Part shown: piece after piece, positions 7,056-12,326 of the stretch
Layout of the letters: each line of letters opens with the position of its first letter
Numbering within the stretch: the first letter of the stretch is position 1
Assembly (NCBI GenBank): GCA_964568815.1
Contig: CAZMRY010000040.1
Span: 1-12,374 of the forward strand
DNA length: 12,374 bases
Reading direction: 5' to 3'
Source: RGIG8700 sp964568815
Lineage (GTDB): Bacteria; Bacillota; Clostridia; RGIG6154
The notes under the pieces: generated by a model
What the model was told of the DNA's origin: nothing
Databases searched by the model: none
The model's input: the letters and a program-made list of their open reading frames with translations, nothing else
Program-made: the position numbers and the translations under genes

Positions 7056-7577
7056 TCAGTAGTTCTTTCGTTTATAGAATATTACAAACAAAAATGCAAG
7101 GGCAAGGAGAATTACCGATATTACAGGTGTTGAATATTCTTTTAAAATATCTGTAAAAGATTTTGACTGATTTTGTGCGGTTGCCTGCTGCATATCGCCG
7201 TTCATCTGTCCCTGAAAACCGCCCTGCATACCCTGACCTCTCTGAGGGAAATTCTGCTCAGTTTCCTGTGTTTGTCCCTCATGAGTCAAATCGGTTTGCG
7301 ACTGCTGAGTGTTGTCTGCTTGCTGTTCTTCAGGGTTTCGGGGTGAGGGCATATTTTCGGGCATTTCACCTTCTGTCATTTCGGGAGGCTGCATATCTGC
7401 ACCCATACCGCCTCGTCCGCCGCCCATACCACCATCGGGACGTTGACCGTCCTGCGGTCTTTGTCTTTCCATATTTCCCTGGGGCATCTGTCTTTCCTGT
7501 GGTACTTCTTCTGCAAATGATACAACAGAAAAAGCAAGTATTAAGCATAAACTGATAATCAGTATTTTCTTTACCAT
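7056..7577 (-). CDS. Exported Gln/Met/Gly/Pro-rich low-complexity protein with C-terminal membrane anchor
   Basis: The 173-aa product has a signal peptide with likely cleavage after A22 (SFA-EE). A low-complexity stretch of about 115 residues (25-140) follows, rich in Gln, Met, Gly, Pro, Asn and Glu, including GGMGGGRGGMG and EMPENMP. A single hydrophobic helix near 151-167 ends in KRKNY, which places the C-terminus in the cytoplasm. There is no LPXTG signal. The ATG overlaps the stop of the beta-helix gene by 7 nt, and ACCTCCT (forward 7586-7592) provides a strong ribosome binding site. It is the last gene of the VTC/DUF4956/beta-helix operon. Similar Gly/Met/Gln-rich tails are often fused to beta-helix proteins of this type, so this may be such a tail split off as its own polypeptide. 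No enzymatic domain is recognisable. Confidence 0.85.
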   Translation of the reverse strand: MVKKILIISLCLILAFSVVSFAEEVPQERQMPQGNMERQRPQDGQRPDGGMGGGRGGMGADMQPPEMTEGEMPENMPSPRNPEEQQADNTQQSQTDLTHEGQTQETEQNFPQRGQGMQGGFQGQMNGDMQQATAQNQSKSFTDILKEYSTPVISVILLALAFLFVIFYKRKNY

Positions 7578-9028
7578 CTGTTTTTACCTCCTGAACTTGT
7601 AACTGTATCGGTCGCGTCAAGTGAGGAGACTGACTGACCGTTTATATAAAGGCTGTAAGTTTTGCCTGTTGTTATATGGGGTGTGCTTACGCAAACCCAG
7701 TCAAACTTTTTAGTTGATGTACCTGAAATGATTTCATTTCCGTCGCTGTCTTTGACAGAAATAGTGCTGTCTGCCGGGAAACTGCCTGTATAGAAAACAA
7801 GGGAATTCTGTACAGAAGAGCTATGCGGACTTGTTGCCATTCCTGAACTTCCTGCGGCAATAATACTTCCGCCATCAATCAAAAATCCGTATTCAAAATC
7901 AAAAGAAGAATTGCCATTGTTTTCAGGACCATACAACTGAATATTTCCGCCATTTACTCTTACAGCTCCGTTTGCGTCAATACCATCGCCACCCGCTTCA
8001 ATAAGTATATCTCCGCCATTGATTGTAAGCAAAATATCTTCCTCATTAATATTTTTTTTCTGCATACCCACAGGTCGCATAAATCCGCTGTTTGTACCAA
8101 GTGCGTTCAAGCCATCATCAGTTGCATTGATTTTTATGCTTCCGCTGTTTATGGTTATATATGAGCCTTCGATACCTTCGGTACAGTTTTCTATATTTGC
8201 AGTTACAGAATTAATATAAACAGAAGATGATGCAGAAATTCCATCATCGCCTGCAACAAGCTCTAAAGTACAATTTTCAAGAGAAATAAATCCGTATTCC
8301 TGTTCATCGTGCTGACATTTAATAGCATCAATGCCTGCATTTACATTAATTGATGCAGAATTTACTGCAATATAATCGTTTACATTTATTCCGTCACCTA
8401 CGGCGGTAATATTTATATTGCCCTCCATAATTTTAAGACCGTCATTTACATTTATGCCATCTTTGAAATTCCCTGCTATATTAAGAGCACCCTTACCGTT
8501 TATGGTAACAGAGTCTTTTGAATAAAGGGCAGAAGAGGGTTTGCTGTCTGTAAGCTTTTCTTCATTATAAACCTTGCCATCTGTGAGAGAATTTTCAGTA
8601 CCCTCTATCAGTGAAATAACAACCTTATCTGCCTGATTTATAAAAAGAGGAGAAAAATCCTCAGAGGTTATATGTGCGTTGTTTAAAATAAGTCTTACAA
8701 GGGAGTTGTTTTCTGAATCTACTATAATATTTCCGTAAAGCTCTCCTGAAAGAACATATGTTCCGCCACCTAAAATTGTTATTTCATTTCCAATGATATT
8801 TACATTTTTACTGTTTGATGTAAGAGTATCCAAGTCGATTTTTGCAACGGAAGCTGATGAATAATTGGTGTAATAATCATCTTCTGTGAAGTTTATGGAG
8901 TGCAGGTCACTTAAAGCAACTGTTCCGACAACCCCGACAGACGGCATAAGCATAAGCACAATTGAAAAAACAAGTGCAAAAGCAACTAAAACTATGCTTA
9001 TTACAGTTATTTTTTTTGAGCTTATCAT
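7571..9028 (-). CDS. Membrane-anchored carbohydrate-binding beta-helix protein (Cthe_2159-like)
   Basis: The 485-aa protein begins with a signal-anchor helix (residues 8-28) and continues as an extracytoplasmic right-handed beta-helix. Repeating turns of the form DGIN/DGID/DGIS/DGLN, followed by short beta-strand stretches such as SYITINSGSIKINATDDGLNA, run from about residue 100 to 400. This matches the Cthe_2159 carbohydrate-binding family, whose founding member in Clostridium thermocellum binds Ca2+ and acidic or cellulosic polysaccharides. The regularly spaced Asp residues could bind Ca2+ here too. A small beta-sandwich-like C-terminal part follows the helix. Its ATG overlaps the DUF4956 stop (ATGA), and the downstream gene overlaps its stop, so translation is coupled in both directions. 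The ligand in this organism is unknown. Confidence 0.85.
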   Translation of the reverse strand: MISSKKITVISIVLVAFALVFSIVLMLMPSVGVVGTVALSDLHSINFTEDDYYTNYSSASVAKIDLDTLTSNSKNVNIIGNEITILGGGTYVLSGELYGNIIVDSENNSLVRLILNNAHITSEDFSPLFINQADKVVISLIEGTENSLTDGKVYNEEKLTDSKPSSALYSKDSVTINGKGALNIAGNFKDGINVNDGLKIMEGNINITAVGDGINVNDYIAVNSASINVNAGIDAIKCQHDEQEYGFISLENCTLELVAGDDGISASSSVYINSVTANIENCTEGIEGSYITINSGSIKINATDDGLNALGTNSGFMRPVGMQKKNINEEDILLTINGGDILIEAGGDGIDANGAVRVNGGNIQLYGPENNGNSSFDFEYGFLIDGGSIIAAGSSGMATSPHSSSVQNSLVFYTGSFPADSTISVKDSDGNEIISGTSTKKFDWVCVSTPHITTGKTYSLYINGQSVSSLDATDTVTSSGGKNRW

Positions 9029-9696
9029 GACATATATTCTCCGTTATATGTTACAAGAGTTGCATTTGAAACATCATCAATATCTGACAACATATTTACA
9101 AATTCAGTACCGCTTTCTTTAATTCTTACTTCATAGGTAAGCTCAATTCCCATGTCTGATACTGTTTTTGCTTTCAAGATATGCTTTTTTGCATTTTCTT
9201 TTATAATTTCTGCGGCTTTCTTTTCAGCAGTATCATTTTGGCAGTTAACAACGAGAATATAAGGAGTATCGCCAATTTTTCTTGTTGAGAACAAAACAAT
9301 AACAACGCCGATTATAATTGAGCCTATAACCGCAAGAGGAATAAAGCCTGCTCCAAGGACAATGCCAACAGCAATTGCCCAGAATAAAAAGGCAATATCC
9401 ATAGGCTCTTTGATTGCAGTTCTGAAACGGACAATAGAAAGAGCACCGACCATACCCAGGGATAAAACCACATTTGAGGTTACTGCAATTATAACAAGGC
9501 TTGTAATCATTGCCATTGCAATTAATGAAACTCCGAAAGAGTCACTGTACATAACACCTGAATAGGTCTTTTTGTATATTATGAAAATAAACAAACCTAA
9601 AACAAAGGAAAGACCAAGTGCTAAAAGCACATCAACTGTGGAAAAGGTGTTAATGTTTGATAAAAAGCTTGATTTAAAAACATCGCTGAAATTCAT
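9025..9696 (-). CDS. DUF4956 family membrane protein
   Basis: The 223-aa membrane protein has four probable transmembrane segments, near residues 21-41, 56-75, 102-117 and 119-137. The family signature GALSIVRFRTAIKEP (84-98) lies between the second and third. A soluble C-terminal domain of about 85 residues (140-223) has an alternating alpha/beta pattern (YILVVNCQND... then LTYEVRIKES). DUF4956 proteins are frequent neighbours of VTC-domain polyphosphate polymerase homologues, and by that association may form the membrane part of the same complex. No reaction is established. A ribosome binding site, AGGAAG, lies in the 13-nt gap after the VTC-gene stop. The last four bases overlap the next gene. 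Confidence 0.85.
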   Translation of the reverse strand: MNFSDVFKSSFLSNINTFSTVDVLLALGLSFVLGLFIFIIYKKTYSGVMYSDSFGVSLIAMAMITSLVIIAVTSNVVLSLGMVGALSIVRFRTAIKEPMDIAFLFWAIAVGIVLGAGFIPLAVIGSIIIGVVIVLFSTRKIGDTPYILVVNCQNDTAEKKAAEIIKENAKKHILKAKTVSDMGIELTYEVRIKESGTEFVNMLSDIDDVSNATLVTYNGEYMS

Positions 9697-9709
9697 AATT
9701 TACTTCCTT

Positions 9710-10381
9710 TCAAAAAAATCTTACTGCGGCATATTTTGAAAATGCCGTGGACTTGCGTCCGTTTTTCATTTGTACGATATCCTTTACAAGCTGAGGGAGA
9801 TATTCGTCCCATTTTACTTCAAGAACAGAATTGTTGAATAGCTTTGTAAAGGAAAGTGAAGGGTTTAGAAATTCCAAAACATTATTGCTGCCTGAAATGT
9901 TGCTGTCAAGGGTTACTCTTGTGTTACCCTGTGCACAAATAAAGCTTTCCCTAGTATATGCAACAATGCATTTTGGACGAAGCATCTGATAGTGCATTTT
10001 TGCGTACAGCTCTTTTAATAAATCATTTTCGCTGTTTATAAGAAAGCTTATGTCGCCCTTGAGGAGCTTTTCACAGTCCTTTTTGGTTATGGGTACGCTT
10101 TCTTTATAACACAGACCGCCTTTTTTGCTCTTTTTTTCAAGGCGTATAAAATCTGTATCAGAGTTGTAATAACGAATTCTGAATTTTTCTCTGTAGCTTA
10201 CACCGTCAAACTTTTCTTTTAATGCTTTATCCATATAATTGTCAAAATAAAGGGTTCTGACAAGATATTTGCCTGTATCGTCTGCGTGCAAATCTCTTTT
10301 AAGCACGGTTTTAAGTCTTGACCTTAATTGCATTAAATCACATAGATTGATTATATGCTTGTATTCGTGCCTTGGCTTCAT
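9710..10381 (-). CDS. VTC-domain protein, polyphosphate polymerase-like
   Basis: The 223-aa cytoplasmic protein has the VTC fold, the triphosphate-tunnel catalytic domain of yeast Vtc4, which makes polyphosphate from ATP. Conserved tunnel residues are visible in order: RHEYK (R4-K8), VRTLYFD (41-47), KFRIRYY with R68 and R70, RLEKKSK with E82 and K83/K84, YTRESF with R144, RVTLDSNI with R155, and LEVKWDEYLP with E188 and K190. FSKYAA follows near the C-terminus. These basic and acidic residues match the phosphate- and metal-binding set of the family, so the enzyme is probably active. It is the first gene of the four-gene minus-strand operon, and its ATG is preceded by GGGAGGTG. The proposed mobile element ends only 58 nt upstream of this start. 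Polyphosphate synthesis itself is inferred from the family. Confidence 0.87.
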   Translation of the reverse strand: MKPRHEYKHIINLCDLMQLRSRLKTVLKRDLHADDTGKYLVRTLYFDNYMDKALKEKFDGVSYREKFRIRYYNSDTDFIRLEKKSKKGGLCYKESVPITKKDCEKLLKGDISFLINSENDLLKELYAKMHYQMLRPKCIVAYTRESFICAQGNTRVTLDSNISGSNNVLEFLNPSLSFTKLFNNSVLEVKWDEYLPQLVKDIVQMKNGRKSTAFSKYAAVRFF

Positions 10382-10439
10382 TCAGACACCTCCCTTGTGA
10401 TGTATAATATCAATTAAATGTGAAATTGGTGTGATAAAA

Positions 10440-10482
10440 TAAAAAAAGATTTCTTTAAGGGGCGTACTCTTAAGGACAGTAA
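10440..10482 (+). repeat. Left terminal inverted repeat
   Basis: This 43-nt sequence begins TAAAAAAAGATTTC and ends with TACTCTTAAGGACA followed by GTAA. It aligns without gaps to the reverse complement of 12284-12326, with six mismatches. Its outer end is 58 nt upstream of the VTC-domain gene start. Confidence 0.75.
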
Positions 10483-10486
10483 TTTT

Positions 10487-10523
10487 AAAAGGCAGAAACG
10501 AAATCAATCGTTTCTGCCTTTTT
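10487..10523. terminator. Terminator hairpin, left end of the element
   Basis: AAAAGGCAGAAACGA (10487-10501) and TCGTTTCTGCCTTTT (10508-10522) form a 15-bp perfect stem with a 6-nt loop. T runs occur on both strands. It fits as the terminator of the minus-strand secreted-protein gene, and insulates the element from the VTC operon. Confidence 0.85.
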
Positions 10524-10548
10524 GTAGGGGCGATTCACGAATCGCCCG
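10524..10548 (+). repeat. REP palindrome, copy 1
   Basis: GTAG is followed by the 9-bp stem GGGCGATTC / GAATCGCCC with a 2-nt AC spacer. GTAG at the foot of the stem is the tetranucleotide characteristic of REP sequences recognised by RAYT transposases. The whole 25-mer is the exact reverse complement of 12026-12050. Confidence 0.8.
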
Positions 10549-10583
10549 TTTTTTATAAGGTCTTAGGATTATCCTTAATATTT

Positions 10584-10604
10584 GGAAGATGCCATACATC
10601 TTCC
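10584..10604. terminator. Small hairpin downstream of the secreted-protein gene
   Basis: GGAAGATG (10584-10591) and CATCTTCC (10597-10604) form a perfect 8-bp stem with a 5-nt loop, 23 nt beyond the stop codon at 10627. No T run follows on the minus strand. It may be an mRNA 3' stabilising hairpin rather than a terminator. Confidence 0.35.
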
Positions 10605-10626
10605 CTGCTTGTTATAGTATCGGACA

Positions 10627-11421
10627 TTATTTATACAATGCCAAATCGGTAAGTGCAACAGGAACACTACCTTGGCCATATGCATCACTTGCTCTTATTT
10701 TAATAGTTAATTGATTAACTCCTTTTATATCAATATCAAATTTGAACGGCATCGAAGCTGTTACGGCGGTTGCCTTATATATCAATTTCCCATCTCCGTA
10801 AAAAAACACATCTGTAGGGGATGAATAACAGTTATCTGCATCTCTAAAAGTTGCAATTTTATAACTCTTAGGCAACACAACATTTCCTTTCAACGTATTA
10901 TATTGGCTATTTAAAGGATATCCTATAATCATGTCTGATTTATCAGTATCATTTTCAATAATTCCAGACCAACCACCAATATATAACAACACTCCATTTG
11001 TATAAGTATTTCCACTATAATCAGTAACAGTTCCATTGATTATCGCAAACTTATTATCGCCATTTGTTTCATTTGCTTTTCTATAATCATTATACTGTAT
11101 TCTATCCAAATAATTATCCGGTTTTGTTTGGTCTTTCTTTCCAATGTAAACACTTTGCGTTGCTCCGTCCCATTCAACATCTTTCCCAAAAGCATTGGAT
11201 ATAGCACGAACAGGTAAATATGTTGTTCCGTTCATTGTAAAAGGCTCAACCACATTACCATTTGCGTCTTTAGGCACAATTTCTCCACCATCAATGTAAA
11301 TTTTGATATTGTTATAAAACAACTCTGCTGTTTCGCTGATTTGCTTAGCGAACACCACTCCACTTGTCAGCATTGCACCAATCAAAATGCCTGTAATTAA
11401 TCCCTGTATTCTTTTTTTCAT
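10627..11421 (-). CDS. Secreted protein with copper amine oxidase N-terminal-like domain and NPCBM-like C-terminus
   Basis: The 264-aa product carries a signal peptide (residues 1-25, cleavage near VFA-K). A segment typical of copper-amine-oxidase-N-type domains (PF07833) follows at about 34-95: KIYIDGGEIVPKD, then FTMNGTTYLPVRAISNAFG and VEWDGATQSVYIG. This domain is a common envelope module in Clostridia and does not imply oxidase activity. Residues 120-264 resemble an NPCBM-type carbohydrate-binding beta-sandwich, with YPLNSQYNTLKGNV, DVFFYGDGKLIYKA and FDIDIKGVNQLTIKI. The ATG follows ACCTCCT (forward 11430-11436) by 8 nt and has a near-consensus promoter. It lies inside the proposed element, divergent from the XRE gene, and may be cargo. 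The C-terminal assignment is by pattern only. Confidence 0.82.
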   Translation of the reverse strand: MKKRIQGLITGILIGAMLTSGVVFAKQISETAELFYNNIKIYIDGGEIVPKDANGNVVEPFTMNGTTYLPVRAISNAFGKDVEWDGATQSVYIGKKDQTKPDNYLDRIQYNDYRKANETNGDNKFAIINGTVTDYSGNTYTNGVLLYIGGWSGIIENDTDKSDMIIGYPLNSQYNTLKGNVVLPKSYKIATFRDADNCYSSPTDVFFYGDGKLIYKATAVTASMPFKFDIDIKGVNQLTIKIRASDAYGQGSVPVALTDLALYK

Positions 11422-11452
11422 TTTGTTTTACCTCCTAAAATATAGTAAGTTA

Positions 11453-11481
11453 GTTATATCACAATTTGAGATAAATGTCAA
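11453..11481 (-). promoter_or_regulatory. Sigma-A promoter of the secreted-protein gene
   Basis: On the minus strand a perfect TTGACA (forward 11476-11481) and TATAAC (forward 11453-11458) are separated by 17 nt. One GAGAT operator half-site (11468-11472) falls in the spacer, which suggests repression by the divergent XRE protein. Confidence 0.82.
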
Positions 11482-11497
11482 TATCTCGTTTTGAGAT
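11465..11497. promoter_or_regulatory. Probable XRE operator: three GAGAT/ATCTC half-sites
   Basis: Three copies of the same pentamer occur in 30 nt: GAGAT at 11468-11472, inverted as ATCTC at 11483-11487, and GAGAT again at 11493-11497. Two of them sit in the longer repeat TTTGAGAT. The set overlaps the spacer and -35 of the minus-strand promoter and lies just upstream of a TATAAT (11502-11507) that could serve the XRE gene. This is the usual arrangement for an autoregulating repressor; binding itself is inferred. Confidence 0.6.
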
Positions 11498-11501
11498 TTT
11501 A

Positions 11502-11507
11502 TATAAT
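11502..11507 (+). promoter_or_regulatory. -10 element for the XRE-RAYT unit
   Basis: A perfect TATAAT lies 23 nt upstream of the XRE start codon. No good -35 hexamer is present at 16-18 nt spacing, so the promoter is either weak or activator-dependent. Confidence 0.5.
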
Positions 11508-11530
11508 AACATCAAGGATGGTGTCATTAT

Positions 11531-11728
11531 ATGAGATTGAAAGATTTAAGAGAAGATTTGGATATTAAACAAAAGGAAATCGCGGAATATTTGCATATCA
11601 AACAAAATACCTATTCACAGTATGAAAATGGACAGAGACAGCTTCCAATAGATATTTTGATAAAATTAGCAAAATACTATAATGTTTCTACAGATTATAT
11701 ATTAGGATTGAAGAAAGATGAAAAATAG
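11531..11728 (+). CDS. XRE-family (Cro/CI-type) transcriptional regulator
   Basis: The 65-aa protein is a single helix-turn-helix domain of the XRE/HTH_3 type: RLKDLREDLDIKQKEIAEYLHIKQNTYSQYENGQ, then PIDILIKLAKYYNVSTDYILG. There is no effector domain. Similar small repressors control phage and mobile-element genes as well as chromosomal loci. The ATG at 11531 follows AAGGATG (11514-11520). The stop is 15 nt before the transposase ATG, so the two are probably co-transcribed, and the protein likely sets transposase dose through the GAGAT half-sites upstream. Its role as element regulator is inferred from position. Confidence 0.9.
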   Translation: MRLKDLREDLDIKQKEIAEYLHIKQNTYSQYENGQRQLPIDILIKLAKYYNVSTDYILGLKKDEK

Positions 11729-11743
11729 TAAGAAGGTGTTGTT

Positions 11744-12265
11744 ATGGATTTACCCAAACGAAAGCCAACGAGATTAAAAGGATATGATTATAGCACACCA
11801 GGAGCATATTTTGTTACAATGTGTACACATAACAGAAAATATTTATTTTCAAATATTGTAGGGGCAATTCATGAATTGCCCGAAAATAAATTAACGCAAT
11901 ATGGAAAATATGTAGAACAGATTATCGAAATATTGCCTGAAAGGTTTAATGTGTCAATTCCTAAATATGTTATTATGCCAAATCATATTCATTTGATTAT
12001 AGAAATTAACAATGATAACGAAAAACGGGCGATTCGTGAATCGCCCCTACAATACCATCGTTCTGTTATTGATAAAATGGTAGGATTTCTGAAAATGAAT
12101 GTGTCAAAGAAAATTTATGATACATACCCTGATAAAATATGGCAGCGGTCATATCACGACTACATAATACGTGGTGAAAAAGATTATCAGAAAATCTGGG
12201 AATATATAGATACAAATGTGATAAAATGGGAATTAGATTGTTTTTACAATGACGAAAGGTCGTAG
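11744..12265 (+). CDS. REP-associated tyrosine transposase (RAYT, IS200-like Y1/HUH)
   Basis: The 173-aa protein is a single-strand DNA transposase-like nuclease. The HUH metal motif is H81-I-H83 in VIMPNHIHLII. The N-terminal KPTRLKGYDYSTPGAYFVT and the C-terminal WQRSYHDYIIRGEKDYQKIWEYIDTN are typical of the Firmicutes RAYT group. Y148 or Y154 is the likely nucleophile, but I cannot decide which. Two REP palindromes lie within the coding sequence and are translated as VGAIHELPEN (39-48) and KRAIRESPLQY (94-104). Both fall in loops between conserved segments, so the reading frame is kept. The ATG follows AAGAAGGTG by 6 nt. The TAG stop is inside the terminator stem. It is intact and probably functional, but activity cannot be read from sequence. 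Confidence 0.9.
   Translation: MDLPKRKPTRLKGYDYSTPGAYFVTMCTHNRKYLFSNIVGAIHELPENKLTQYGKYVEQIIEILPERFNVSIPKYVIMPNHIHLIIEINNDNEKRAIRESPLQYHRSVIDKMVGFLKMNVSKKIYDTYPDKIWQRSYHDYIIRGEKDYQKIWEYIDTNVIKWELDCFYNDERS
11858..11882 (+). repeat. REP palindrome, copy 2 (inside the RAYT gene)
   Basis: GTAG is followed by GGGCAATTC-AT-GAATTGCCC. It differs from copy 1 at three positions. Two of these (positions 9 and 20 of the 25-mer) are a compensatory G-C to A-T change that keeps the stem intact; the third is in the 2-nt loop. It is translated in frame within the transposase. Confidence 0.8.
12026..12050 (-). repeat. REP palindrome, copy 3 (inside the RAYT gene, inverted)
   Basis: This is the exact reverse complement of copy 1 (10524-10548), all 25 positions, with CTAC at its right foot as the complement of GTAG. 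It is in frame in the RAYT gene. Together with copy 1 it brackets the secreted-protein gene, the XRE gene and most of the RAYT gene as an inverted pair. Confidence 0.8.
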
Positions 12266-12285
12266 CGATTTTGCTACGACCTTTT
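12255..12285 (+). terminator. Terminator of the XRE-RAYT unit
   Basis: AAAGGTCGTAGC (12255-12266) and GCTACGACCTTT (12273-12284) form a 12-bp perfect stem with a 6-nt loop, followed by T. The transposase stop codon TAG (12263-12265) is inside the left arm, so ribosomes finishing translation will disturb the hairpin. Confidence 0.85.
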
Positions 12286-12326
12286 ATTGTCCTTAAGAGT
12301 ACACCTCATAGGGAAATCTTTTTTTA
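12284..12326 (-). repeat. Right terminal inverted repeat
   Basis: Read on the minus strand it begins TAAAAAAAGATTTC and contains TACTCTTAAGGACA, matching the left repeat at 37 of 43 positions. Its outermost three bases are also the stop codon of the minus-strand gene that enters from the right edge. Confidence 0.75.

Larger units (their letters stand above)
10440..12326. mobile_element. Proposed 1.9-kb element with 43-bp terminal inverted repeats
   Basis: The left end 10440-10482 and the reverse complement of 12284-12326 match at 37 of 43 positions. Both have identical outer blocks (TAAAAAAAGATTTC) and identical inner blocks (TACTCTTAAGGACA) around a divergent 11-nt centre. Each repeat is followed inward by a strong terminator hairpin. 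Inside lie, outward-facing, a minus-strand secreted protein gene and a plus-strand XRE-RAYT pair, sharing one divergent promoter region. The layout is thus closed and nearly symmetric. The only transposase present is a single-strand HUH/Y1 type, which does not normally use such terminal repeats, so either the repeats are mobilised in trans or the block is composite. No clear target-site duplication is visible. Confidence 0.6.

Noticed and set aside
7163..7555. Plus-strand open frame of 130 codons opposite the low-complexity gene.
   Set aside because: The minus-strand gene has a signal peptide, membrane anchor, strong ribosome binding site and operon overlap. The plus frame is explained by the biased codon composition of that gene.
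10382..10440. A sigma-A promoter for the VTC operon.
   Set aside because: A TATTAT-like -10 can be read on the minus strand near forward 10408-10413, but no acceptable -35 lies 16-18 nt upstream, so I do not annotate it.
10524..12050. The three similar palindromes as a CRISPR array.
   Set aside because: Spacing is irregular (over 1 kb, then 143 nt), orientation is mixed, two copies are inside a gene, and no cas gene is present. GTAG-headed REP hairpins explain them.
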